Positions 9,730 through 19,594 of a stretch of 64,000 bases of DNA are shown piece after piece. A program made the position numbers and the translations under genes. The first letter of the stretch is position 1; every line of letters begins with the position of its first letter. Origin of the DNA: Luidia sarsii (taxonomy: Eukaryota; Echinodermata; Asteroidea; Paxillosida; Luidiidae); contig OX465118.1 of assembly GCA_949987565.1 (NCBI GenBank), forward strand, positions 3,872,538-3,936,537, given 5' to 3'. A model generated the notes under the pieces. The model made no database searches. It saw only the letters and a list, made by a program, of their open reading frames with translations, and was not told where the DNA came from.

Positions 9730-10422
9730 CTAATTATGAATATCGGTGTTCCTTATGAACAACGCTTTAGTGTTCAAAGGTATAATATTTTTTTCAAATT
9801 TATACATAAGTGCACACAAATTATATTTATACAGATTAAATATAGACAAGGTGTTAAATTTAATGAATAATGGCGCTGAGTGTTCTTGAAAGGTAGAGCC
9901 ATTTATCACTCTTAAGGATTTCTTTTGGGTAATAAATAATTTATCCAGATGGGTTTTGTAGGTGTTTCCCCAGGCAAGAATACCATATTGTAGATAAGGA
10001 AATGATAATGTATTATAAATGGAAAGTAGGATACGGGATGGGACATAATAATTAAGTCTTCTAATAATGCAAAGGTTTCGAGCTACAAGTGTGAGCACTT
10101 TCTGACAATGATTTCTCCACGTTAGCTTGTCATCAATAGTGACCCCCAGGAAGGTACTGGACTCAACCCTTTTGATGTCAATGTTGTTAAATTTTATCTG
10201 AATATTTTGATCAACATTTCCCTTGGGGAAAAAATCACCTTTGTTTTTTTTAATATTCAACGACAATTTGTTACACACAACCATTCAAATACATGAACTA
10301 GCTCACCATTCAAAAGGTCAATAGTATCGTTCAAGTTGTTATTACTATAGAAAATGTTTGTGTCATCTGCAAATAAGATAAATGTAAGAAGTTTGGAAGA
10401 ATTACAAATATCGTTTATATAA
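9730..10422 (-). pseudogene. LINE-A RT palm/thumb, C-terminal part
   Basis: Starting at 10422 the minus strand reads YINDICNSSKLLTFILFADD, with the FADD catalytic motif near 10355. Next come SLNIKKNKG, TFLGVTIDDKLTWRNHC, LSFPYLQYGILAWGNTYK and ITQKKSLRVING. These are the ordered C-terminal blocks of CR1-type RTs. The ORF from 10284 to 9730 is open. There is an in-frame break upstream of it, because the segment with FADD is not in the same uninterrupted ORF. Confidence 0.85.
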
Positions 10423-10661
10423 CTCCTTTTACCAATTGAATGGTAAAAGGCTTTATACTCAGTGAAACTATTTGATTAGTATCTTCTACAGTTGATGAGT
10501 TATGGGCGGGCCAGTGGAGACACTGTGTCCAGAACTCTTGGGGGCCTGGCCAAGCAGGGGAGGCCCAGGAATGTAGAATAGATGGTCATCACTATAAATC
10601 TTCCAGAATAGCCATCCTGGGAGGGTGCAGGGGGGGTCTCCAACACCTAAAAAGCTTGCTT

Positions 10662-10735
10662 GAAGCAAACATGTGGTCACTTGGTCACAGCCATCCATTG
10701 GAGAAAGAGAAGATTTTTCCTTGCAACAAAAATTC
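10662..10735 (+). repeat. 74-bp direct repeat, left copy (Ngaro A1-like)
   Basis: Identical over 74 bases to 15180-15253. Together they flank the YR-retrotransposon coding region, as the A repeats do in split-direct-repeat Ngaro elements. Confidence 0.7.
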
Positions 10736-12138
10736 TAAGGTTCATTCTCAGATCCAGTCTTTTCGTTTTGGAGTACAATTTCAAAGGAGATTTCCTTGCA
10801 AATCGCATAGAATGTCATCAGAGTTTATAGTTGACATTCAGCATGAATTGCAGAGATTTACACCGTAAGCGTCGTTGTCCAGCTGCTCCAGTGCGCTCCG
10901 CAGCAAGTAGACAGACAAGGGGGAAGACAGCACCCAGTGTGAGACCTCTGATGCAGGTCAAAGGAGCAAGTCCTGTACGACAACGAGAACTGGACGCCGA
11001 CCTGTGCCACTTCTTTCATCCTAGCAGAAGGGTTGGGTGCCACCAACCAGCCTCGATGACAGAGTTGGATGCCATTCCAACTTGATGGCCCACTTCACCA
11101 GGGCAGGGCTGTACACCATTCAGTCAGCGTAACACACTACAGCTACACTGTAGCCTCGCCTAGTACAGCTCTCAGATGGATTTATCAAGTGCCAGCAATG
11201 CCAGCTTACCTCTCCGACGTGCCACAGAAATCTGCTGTTAGTTGCACCTGTAGTTTTTACCTTAATTGGTTAGATTAGGCGCTCGGTGGTAGGCTCATCT
11301 ATATTTCTCTGACTTTTTGCATACAACAATGCCAAAGTCGACTTCTTGGAAATGTTTGGCACTTGCGGTTCCTGTCATGGAACCATTGTGGGAAACCTCC
11401 ATAGTTGAACACTCCACCAGGAACATCTACTGCATTGCCCACAAATGAGTATGGGCCAAGTGAGTATGTCTCTATAGTTGTATTTTCCTTTGGTCGCCAA
11501 TTGGTTGGCGAGGCCATACACTGTGGATACATCATGGCCGGTCCCGTGTTTTCACTCGTGTCTTCTCCTGGTTTCCATGTTTTGATTTGGCCTATACCCG
11601 GCAATTGTGCTGATTTCTTCTGTACATTCACAGGGTTTTTCAAGTTTTTAGCTCATATTTGGCATAATTGAGGATGTTTCCTGGTTTTTTCACCTTGGGT
11701 ATGTCAGGAGGAATCGGCCATTTTGTGTGGGATTCAGAGAGCCAATAGCTTGGTTTACTTACTAATGACATTGTTACTGCATGTTAGTAATGTACGTCAG
11801 GTTCATGCTCATGTCATTCATGGAACACAATTGTCATGATTGTATAATCTTTCTTTGATGTACCACAAGGAAAGATATTAGTGCGCTGGCTGTATGGGCA
11901 TATATGATGGCCTCCAAGTGGGCCTTTGGGTTGGCCGTAATGGCCTATATGATGGCCTCCAAGTGGGCCTATGTGATGTATGTGATGGCCGTGTGGGCCC
12001 TATGGGGTGGCCTCCCAGTGGGCCCTAACCCTCATCCCGTAAAATTCCTGTGCGGAATCCCCATGCTAATGATGCTTCCATGAAGTCAATGCATATGCTC
12101 CATCGTGGCGTACGCCATTATGTACCGGTCCTTGATCT
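10736..12138. other. Ngaro 5' region without recognised gene; short GGCCTCC repeats
   Basis: No convincing ORF on either strand. At 11903-12030 a short motif (ATGGCCTCCAAGTGGGCC and variants) occurs about four times. An ORF upstream of RT would be expected in many YR elements but is not recognisable here. Confidence 0.45.
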
Positions 12139-13081
12139 TTGCTAGCGAGCCGAGGCCCAGTCTTTTTCGTGCTCCCAACACCAATTAATGTCGCTGCTTT
12201 GCTGGAGTTGCTTGTTGGGTATCCTAATACTGAGGATACTAGTATTTTACTGCATGGTTTTTCAAAAGGGTTCGCATCTCCCTCGAGATTCAAAATGCTT
12301 AGTTTCTCACTTTCTACAGACGAACGCCCTGATGTGGTACATTAAAAGTTAGCTACCGAAATAGCCCTCGGCAGGCTTGCTGGTCCATTCGTGGACAGAC
12401 CTTTTCCGAATTTGCAGTCTTCACCAATCGGTCTAGTTCCACAACATGAGCCAAATTCATTTCGCTTAATTCACCACCTATCCTTCCCAGAGGGTCAATC
12501 ATTTCATTCTTTCATTGACAAGGATTTATGCACAGTAAATTATGCCTCTTTTGACGATGCTAGCCTTTGCTATTAGTGTGGGTACAGGGCCATGGTGAGC
12601 GAAAGCGGATATTAAATCGGCTTTTCGTTTACTTCTAGTATCCCCATGCGATTACGAGCTACTCGGCTTCCAATTTGAAGGCTTGTTTTATTTTGACCGA
12701 TGTCTGCCAATGGGTTGTAGCATATCTTGTTCGTTATTTGAGAAATTTAGCTCCTTCCTTGAATTTCAAGTCAAGCGTCTGGGTCAATCCCAGCTGGTAA
12801 CCAATTACCTGGATGATTTCTTATTTATCGGGTCTTCGGCGGCTCGCTGTGAGATTTTGTTGTCCTGCTTTCAGTCCATTTGTACTGAACTAGGGGTTCC
12901 GCTGGCCAATGAGAGGACTTTTGGTCCTGCCCAAACAATTAGTTTTATGGGTCTGGAAATTAACGCCGCGACACAGACGGTGTGCGTACCGGCTGACAAA
13001 GTGTTAGCTACGTCAGCACTAATACAGAGGTTGTTATCGAAGAAGAAAATTTCTTTAAACGGCATTCAATCACTACACTAG
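12139..13081 (+). pseudogene. Ngaro/DIRS-type reverse transcriptase
   Basis: The frame-1 part reads LLELLVGYPNTEDTSILLHG, then after a stop at 12343-12345 GRLAGPFVDRP, SPIGLVPQHEPNSFRLIHHL and YASFDDA. A second stop at about 12574 and a frameshift follow. The palm continues in frame 2: FDRCLPMGCSISCSLFEKFS, QLVTNYLDDFLFIGSS (YLDD catalytic motif), GVPLANERTFGP and ISFMGLEINA. These blocks are characteristic of the DIRS order. At least two stops and one frameshift inactivate it. Confidence 0.88.
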
Positions 13082-13082
13082 T

Positions 13083-13131
13083 CGGGTCATTAATTATTAT
13101 TATTTTATTTTTATTTTTTTTTATTTTTTTG
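13083..13131. repeat. T/AT-rich low-complexity insertion
   Basis: An ATTATTATTATTTTATTTTT-like run separates the RT from RNase H and breaks the reading frame. Confidence 0.6.
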
Positions 13132-13720
13132 TGTGCCGGGCTATCCCGCCTGGCTGGGCCTTTCTACAACGACATATTGGCCTGGGTTGTAGTCTCCACC
13201 AACCACACCACAGGGTCCGCATTTCGCAAGGTGTTAGGTTGGATTTGGCGACGTGGCTTGAATTCCTATCAAATTTCAATGGCACCTCGATCTGTATCTC
13301 CAGCCACTGAGTGGATATCTAGTGATACCATGTCCCTATTCACTGATGCTGCGGCTACCATTGGATTCGGTGCCTATTTTCAGGGCCGATGATTCCAAAG
13401 CCGTTAGCCGGCTGACCTCTTACGCAAACGCCCGTCAATAGCATTTTGGGATTTTGTTCCACTGTATGTTGCTTGCTTTGTTGGGCCCCTTCTTATGGGG
13501 CTGCAAGGTCATTTTCTATACCGATAACGTTGCGGTGGTTGAGATTATTAATCAGAAATCTTCGCGCTGCGCTCGAATTATGCAGCTCATAAGACCTTTT
13601 GTGCTACGTTCTTACAATTTAATGTGTCGGTTAAGGCACGTCATGTGCCAGGGAAGTCTAACACAATTGCGGATGCTTTGATCTTGCAGCTCCGCAGGCA
13701 GACCAGGTTATGATCCCACT
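13132..13720 (+). pseudogene. Ngaro RNase H domain
   Basis: The frame-1 part has SLFTDAAATIGFGAYFQG (first catalytic Asp). After a frameshift at 13390-13400, frame 2 has WGCKVIFYTDNVAVVEIINQ and RCARIMQLIRPFVL, followed by RHVMCQG where family members read HVPGK. This is the standard RNase H of DIRS-order elements, lying between RT and the recombinase. Confidence 0.82.
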
Positions 13721-13825
13721 CCCCCCCTTTGTCTCAAGTTTGGTAGATGGCGAGATGGAGCGCTTACTGGCCGCTTCAATTTCGGATAACACGCACACAA
13801 AAAATATGCTACCGGGTGGCGGGCT

Positions 13826-14654
13826 TTGACTGAGTTTCGGCAACAAAACCTGTCCTGCAGCTCGCATCAATTAGTTGACGAGATACGGCAATTCATAGCA
13901 TGGCTCTCTTTGAGAGGCTTATCGGCTTTCACAATTGCCACATATGTATCGGGTGTTGGTTATGTGCACAAACTGAGGGGAGAAGCAGACCCTACCCAGG
14001 ATTTTGTGGTTTCTAAATTACTGGAGGGTGCCCGGCGGCTTCGCCCGGTCCAGGATTCTAGATTGCCAATTTCTCTACCAATGTTGGGCAACATCATCAA
14101 TTCCCTTCTGGCCTTTTGTTTTTCCCAGTTTGAATCCACTTTATTTCGTGCAGTTTTCCTGACTGCCTTTTTCGGCTTCATGAGGGCTGGTGATTTTGCA
14201 GTTGGTTCTGAAAAGCACAGCACGGATTCTGTATTGAATTGTAATGATGTCACATTTTCCCAACACGCATGCGATAATCACTCCTTAGCTGTTGTCATAC
14301 GGTTCCGTCATGCAAAAAATAATCAAATTGTGGGTCCATATTTCTGGGAGCCCGCTGACTAGGTACCAATTTAACGCATTATTTAAAACATCTCTGGCAT
14401 TTCTAGGGCTCGACGGCACCCGCTACAAAGGCCATTCCTTTCGCATTGGGGCTGCATCCTCTGCGTCGTATTTTGGGGTGGCCAGTGCTGATATTCAGTC
14501 TATGGGGCGCTGGCATTCTGATGCATTTTTATCCAATATTCGGCCATTGCCGCAATCGTCCTTAGCTAGTTATTGTCATACTTTATGCTGTTCCTCCCCA
14601 CAAGGGTCCGGGCTTAGCCCTGACTATGTACATTTTGTTTACAATCTACCCTAG
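13826..14654 (+). pseudogene. tyrosine recombinase of Ngaro-like element
   Basis: ORF 13826-14362 (frame 2) starts with the helical N-terminal core-binding region (FIAWLSLRGLSAFTIATYVS) and reaches FLTAFFGFMRAGDFAV, with the first catalytic Arg. A frameshift near 14300-14360 moves to frame 3. There, KGHSFRIGAASSASYFGV supplies the His-x-x-Arg box and MGRWHSDAFLSNIRP the terminal box. Family members usually have a Tyr in the Y-(I/V)-R position of this last block; here it is Asn (AAT). The recombinase would integrate a circular cDNA. It is inactive both by frameshift and by the apparent loss of the nucleophile. Confidence 0.85.
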
Positions 14655-15180
14655 ACTCCGTGTGGATCATCGGTGATTCCATCATTCGCCGGGCTGAGAT
14701 GCATCTTGATATCCCAGTAAGGGTTTTCTGGCGTGGGAAAGGTGGGGCAGGTGTGACAGACCTGTATGACCTACGGGCAGAGCTGGGTAAAATCCTTCCC
14801 CCTCCGGCAATGCTTATTATACATCTGGGTACCAATGATCTAGTCACATTGGATGAGTATGCCCTCCGACAGAGGATTACAGTCATGCTTCGGGACTGTG
14901 CTGTATGGTGTCCCACTATGATGATAGTGTGGTCGGACTTTTGCCGTGAGTCTTCTACTTTGGAGCTCACTCTCAAACGGCATTAGAACGCAAGCGCCAC
15001 ACAATTAATAGATGGGCAAGATCTCAATGTGCGAGACTTCCACGTGCATTTTGTTTTCATTATCCACAGATTAAATGGTCTAATTTTGCGCTATTTCAGT
15101 ATGATGGGGTGCATCTATCCAAATCAGGTAACCTTCAGTTTACTTCCACTTTGAGGCAGTTGATTTTGTCACATATTGTG
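14655..15180 (+). pseudogene. SGNH-type hydrolase domain downstream of the recombinase
   Basis: Directly after the recombinase stop, frame 2 reads VWIIGDSIIRRAEMHL (block I, GDS with the nucleophile Ser), then GAGVTDLYDL, and AMLIIHLGTNDLVTL (block III, GTND with Asn). The ORF stops at 14986. In another frame near 15098-15130 the sequence reads YDGVHLSKSGN (block V, Asp and His). All four signature residues of the SGNH/GDSL fold are visible, with one frameshift between blocks III and V. Some Ngaro elements are known to encode such a hydrolase; its role in transposition is not established. Confidence 0.82.
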
Positions 15181-15253
15181 AAGCAAACATGTGGTCACTT
15201 GGTCACAGCCATCCATTGGAGAAAGAGAAGATTTTTCCTTGCAACAAAAATTC
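15180..15253 (+). repeat. 74-bp direct repeat, right copy (Ngaro A2-like)
   Basis: Identical to 10662-10735. The B repeats expected beside it in a canonical A1-B1-A2-B2 arrangement were not found. Confidence 0.7.
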
Positions 15254-15892
15254 AACCCACAACCACCCCCTTTCTCCGGCCTCAGGCAATGGGGGTCAAA
15301 TGATTGAATGATTTCTTCCAATATAGTGCTCAAATGTGCCAGGAGACTATGTTGGCTCCAACAGGTCTGCTGTGGTGCTCGAAAGTCTCATGAGACTATA
15401 GCTTCCTGTTAATTTATGTTAGTGGGTTGTTCTTTTGGACCAACAGGCATTTTTGGGGATACAGACAGCCAGGGAATTAACTCCTCATATTTATGACGCA
15501 AATGAACCAGTTTAATCTCTTGGAATTGTTATAATTTGTTATGCAAATATTATACTTGCCATAGAGCTCTCAAGTGTCATGAGGCTATGTTTTCCTGACT
15601 GAGTGTTACATCAGTAGGAAGCTATCTTTTGTTATTCAAGATTTATTTTTTGTTGCCATTTTTTGGCCATATCCCTTTCATTGTCACTCATTTTATATTG
15701 TGTATGCCGCTGTGGCTTAGGGCACTGGGATGCCCATTTCTGGTCGGGCACTGGGATGCCCAAGGGCATATCATTGCCCTGGTGTTTCTGTTTGGTGTTT
15801 CAGAGACGTCCTTCAGAGATGTCCGTTCTTTCATGTGAATCCATTTTATGTTATGTATCATGGTCCTTGTTCGTATATGCCACTGTGGCTTA
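15254..15892. other. Non-coding sequence with two copies of a minisatellite-seeding block
   Basis: No gene recognised. The phrase CTGTGGCTTAGGGCACTGGG occurs at about 15709 and again at about 15881, roughly 170 bp apart, and precedes the main array. Confidence 0.5.
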
Positions 15893-16430
15893 GGGCACTG
15901 GGATGCCCATTCATGGTAGGGCAACGGGATGCCCATTCATGGTAGGGCACTGGGATGCCCATTCATGGGGCACTGGGATGCCCATTCCCTGTAGGGCACT
16001 GGGATGCCCATTCCCTGTAGGGCACTGGGATGCCCATTCCCTGTAGGGCACTGGGATGCCCATTCCCTGTAGGGCACTGGGATGCCCATTCCCTGTAGGG
16101 CACTGGGATGCCCATTCCCTGTAGGGCACTGGGATGCCCATTCCCTGTAGGGCACTGGGATGCCCATTCCCTGTAGGGCACTGGGATGCCCATTCATGGT
16201 AGGGCACTGGGATGCCCATTCATGGTAGGGCACTGGGATGCCCATTCATGGTAGGGCACTGGGATGCCCATTCCCTGTAGGGCACTGGGATGCCCATTCC
16301 CTGTAGGGCACTGGGATGCCCATTCCCTGTAGGGCACTGGGATGCCAATTCATGGTAGGGCACTGGGATGCCCATTCATGGTAGGGCACTGGGATGCCCA
16401 TTCCCTGTAGGGCACAAGGATGCCCATTAC
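15893..16430. repeat. 26-bp minisatellite, about 20 copies
   Basis: The unit starts GGGCACTGGGATGCCCATTC and ends either CCTGTA or ATGGTA, giving two interspersed variants. Each unit holds an inverted repeat GGGCA...TGCCC. Because 26 is not a multiple of 3, three units read as one 26-residue peptide period, and all three minus frames are open through the array. These ORFs are a property of the repeat, not genes. Confidence 0.93.
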
Positions 16431-16571
16431 TAACAGACAAAACAATTAACAATTCAACCAACACTTCAACCGGATTTGCCCTATCTGGTATCCAGAATAA
16501 ATCACTTCTTTTGGCTGTGGCATAAACACAATAAATGGCCTCCCTTGTTTTTATTTTGAGTATGAGTATAA

Positions 16572-17397
16572 ATAAGGAATAAGACGGGCCCTAATATTGA
16601 GCCCAGAGGAACACCACAAGTAATTGATTTGTAACTAGACTTTTTATTTTGCCAGACAACAAAGTGTTTTCTATTACTCAAGTAATCTTTAAACCAGTCA
16701 AGTGCTGTACCTCTAACACCATATATTTGTAATTTAGTTATTAGAAAGTCATGATCAATTATATCAAATGCCTTTGAAAGATCCAGAAAGATACCAATGG
16801 TATATGTTCAAGTTTGTCCAGACTAGATGTTACGTTGTCTACTAGATCAATCAACGCATGTTGGGTTGAGTATCTGGACCTGAAGCCATACTGGGATTGT
16901 GACAATAAGTTATACTTGGCAATATATTTGTTAAGGCGGTTTACAATTAGCCTTTCTAACAATTTGAAGAAACATGCCAAAACTGATATGGGGCGATAAT
17001 TTGTGACCTGGGAGCGGTCTCCATTTTTGTAGACCGGTGTAACTTTGGCAATTTTAAGTTGATTAGGGACTTCAGCGGATATCAAAGATTGGTTAAAAAT
17101 GTCTGTCAAAGGGTGGGCAATAAAGGGGGCTATATCTTTGATCAGGATTTTATCAAGTTCATCATGTCCAGTACTCCTCTTATTTGGCAGTTTATTTATA
17201 CAATCAAGGAGTTCTGCCTGAGTAATGGGATTTAGGAATAAGGAATCGGAAAAGTCAGCATTGATATATTTAGTCGGATCGGTAATACTGGGAGGAATGT
17301 TAGAAGCTAAATTTTGGCCGATGTCTACAAAAAACTGATTGAAATGCTCAGCAATCTTTTGTGGGTCCCCTACTTCACAATTATTTATTTGGAACAT
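16572..17397 (-). pseudogene. LINE-A RT, fingers and palm start
   Basis: Minus strand reads INKLPNKRSTGHDELDKILI, then VTPVYKNGDRSQVTNYRPIS, QSQYGFRSRYSTQHALIDLV and, in a shifted frame near 16560-16760, GVP and SILGPVLFLIY. These are the conserved non-LTR RT blocks in order. A frameshift lies near 16780-16800. The domain is cut at 16567 by the 6.1-kb insertion. Confidence 0.87.
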
Positions 17398-18046
17398 GTT
17401 TATAGATAGGTAGTTTTGTTATTTGCTTTTTATTTAAAATTTCATTGATAATTTTCCATGTGTTTTTTATGTTAGATTTTTCTCGCTCAAAAGATGCTGA
17501 GTAGTACACATTTTTTGAAGCTCTTATTAAAGCAGTTAGTTTATTTGTATATCTATTATACATGTATGAGTTTGTTGACCATTGTGGGCTTAGAGAGGAA
17601 GAGTTTATACAGTTTATTTTTCTTTCTCATTGACTTAAATAGACCTTTAGTAATCCAAGGATATTTTTGGACTTTGTTTCGATCTTTATATTTCTTATAT
17701 GGCATGCACTTATCAATGAGTTCATTTAGCTTAGAGATAAATAGCGAATATTGCGAGGTTACTCTATTACTGGTAATAACTGAATCCCAGTCAACTTGCG
17801 CTAATTCCCCTTTCGGAGCAGCTCGGTTTTGGGCCGAAGTATTTCTTTTCCAGCTATTACTGGATTGTTTTGGTTTACCTTGGGCAAAATTTGTGCCAAG
17901 TAAGATTATTGGAAGATGATCACTGAAATCCGAAAGAACAATAAAGGTTGAGAACGGTTCAAAATTGTTAGTAAATATATTGTCAATTAATGTTGCTGAG
18001 TTTCGGGTTATCCTCGTTGGTTTATCAATTGTTGGACGAAACAAAT
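17381..18046 (-). pseudogene. LINE-A endonuclease C-terminal part and linker to RT
   Basis: The ORF 17556-18086 reads TLIDNIFTNN and VLSDFSDHLPIIL, the typical C-terminal SDH motif of apurinic-type LINE endonucleases. A basic linker (YPWITKGLFKSMRKKNKLYK) follows. The next ORF (17381-17563) continues the linker in another frame. The first residues of the upper ORF are derived from the PLE inserted at 18058. Confidence 0.82.
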
Positions 18047-18813
18047 ATGTATAGAAGGTCATGGTCATTCTTCTGGAACTACCCACACGACCTATGGCTC
18101 TATCACGTGCACTACCTCAAACATCATATACCTCATCTCTTGTAGAGTTTGTAATATTCAGTATGTTGGCGAGACCAAAAACACCCTCAAAAAACGGATC
18201 TATGGCCATAGGTCTACTATCAAAACCGGTAAAATGGACACCCGTGTTGGGTATCACTTCAATCTCCCTGATCATTTGATATCAGATATGAGTGTACTGG
18301 GCATAGAATCACTTGGTCACCGTAGTAATGCTGTCCGTCTTAGCCGTGAGAAAATGTGGATGAAGCGTCTTCGGACTATTCAACCACGTGGTCTCAACAT
18401 CCAGGAGGGTAATGACTAACACCATGCAGCTTTCTGATAATCCTTCTTTTGTGTTCAGTCCTTCACACATCTCTCTTTGATCTTTCCCCCTCTTGTCACT
18501 AATCCCTACCCTACTCCTTGCCCTTCTCTTTGATCTTTCCCCCTCCTCTCACCAATCCCTACCCCACCGCTTGCCCTTCCCTTTGATCTCTCCCTACCAG
18601 CTTCACTCTTTGTCCTTTGTTTCTCATCCGTGTCCTATTCACTCTCCCCCCCTTCCTCCGTGTACATGTATCTGTTTTGTCCTTGTCACTCTGCCTTTGA
18701 GAAAGGTCCTGCTAAAATCGAAATGTCAGGCCCACTAAATTTTAAGATTTACATTTTGGTAATTTTAGTCAGTAAGCAGTTTGCAACATTTTTGTATGTA
18801 TCATGTATAGAAG
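18047..18813 (+). mobile_element. PLE copy 2, 5'-truncated, with 11-bp target duplication
   Basis: ATGTATAGAAG occurs at 18047-18057 and 18803-18813 and flanks PLE sequence (18058-18802) running from the GIY-YIG region to the terminal repeat. The insertion interrupts the LINE-A endonuclease; reading across with the PLE removed continues LNLFYTYLFRPTIDKPTRI. This PLE is therefore younger than LINE-A. Confidence 0.9.
18065..18419 (+). CDS. PLE GIY-YIG endonuclease domain, uninterrupted fragment
   Basis: Open in one frame from HSSGTTHTTYG to GND-stop. IYLISCRVCNIQYVGETKNT and LKKRIYGHRSTI carry the GIY-YIG hallmarks, followed by VGYHFNLPDHLISDMSVLGI and REKMWMKRLRTI. Of the copies here this is the only endonuclease region without a frameshift, but it has no start codon or RT and so cannot be a functional gene on its own. 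Confidence 0.85.
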
Positions 18814-19305
18814 AGGTTTAGAATGTCGTTAGTTCCAGTGTGAGTTGCATTACATATAACATTTTTTTGATTCCGAAGCAATTTTTCCCAGTACTGGTTC
18901 AAAATCTTCTGCAAAAACCTGAAGACATAAGCCCGGGGGTCTGTAGATCAAGCCAAATATAATGCTGCTTGTATCGTATTTGATTTCAATAAATAATGAT
19001 TCGTGGGATTGAGTCGGAATTGATAAATCAGGGCGAGTAACATAAGTTAAAGAATTCTTTATGTACAATAACACCCCTCCACCTGTTTGATTTTGTCTGT
19101 TTTTGAACTCAATGTTATAACCTGGCATATTCAGAAGAGGGTCGGCATCAGACCTGAGCCATGTTTCCGTAAGGCCGATAACTTGAAACTCATGGGACAT
19201 TTGTAAAAGTGAGTGCTGCAGGGAATAATTTTTTTTATTTATACTTCTAACATTTACATGGTAGAAGGATAAAGGATCTCCTATCTTTGTACATTTCGCA
19301 TGCAC
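18814..19305 (-). pseudogene. LINE-A endonuclease N-terminal part
   Basis: Reads FYHVNVRSINKKNYSLQHSL, VIGLTETWLRSDADP, NRQNQTGGGVLLYIKNSL and IIFGLIYRPPG. These are the N, ET, GGG and YRPP motifs of apurinic-type LINE endonucleases. The expected GDFN segment just before the PLE insertion is degraded (stop after KKCYM). Confidence 0.85.
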
Positions 19306-19594
19306 CTTGTCTTCACTCAGGTACTCAGACCCGCATGAATTTTGTAAGAATTCGGGGGATTCAGTATCTAAGGGAACGGGATTAAAGACGTAATCATTGA
19401 GACGATTTATAAGATCACTAGATGAATGGGCTGAAGAGTCTGAATTGTTCGTACTGCCATTGAGGCTATCGTCATCACTAAGACTAAAAATAACTCACAA
19501 CAATGAACACTACGGAAAATGGTCAAAACTTACTGTGCTGTGTTTAAATCTTCCTGGGTTAGTTAGCGACAGCGGATAACGGGTAAGTTATTAT

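Larger units (their letters stand above)
10418..16571. mobile_element. 6.1-kb composite insertion in LINE-A, flanked by TATAA
   Basis: TATAA at 10418-10422 and 16567-16571 brackets the insertion, and removing one copy with the insert restores the LINE RT frame (LFLIYIND). Inside are a Ngaro-like element (about 10662-15253), unassigned sequence and a minisatellite (15893-16430). The insert ends are CTCCTTTTACC and TTTTGAGTATGAG, with no clear terminal inverted repeat. The class of the outermost inserting element is unknown. A 5-bp duplication is short enough to occur by chance in AT-rich DNA, but the frame restoration supports it. Confidence 0.7.

Noticed and set aside
11299..11643. 114-codon minus ORF in the Ngaro 5' region
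   Set aside because: No recognisable domain, antisense to the element and in a region with no coding features; treated as chance.
15893..16430. CRISPR-like array
   Set aside because: Units are contiguous without unique spacers and the sequence is clearly animal; this is a minisatellite. The same applies to 26043-26803.
15911..16464. Overlapping ORFs of about 100 codons with a 26-residue repeat
   Set aside because: They are produced by the 26-bp minisatellite, are open in every minus frame and have no domain or start context.
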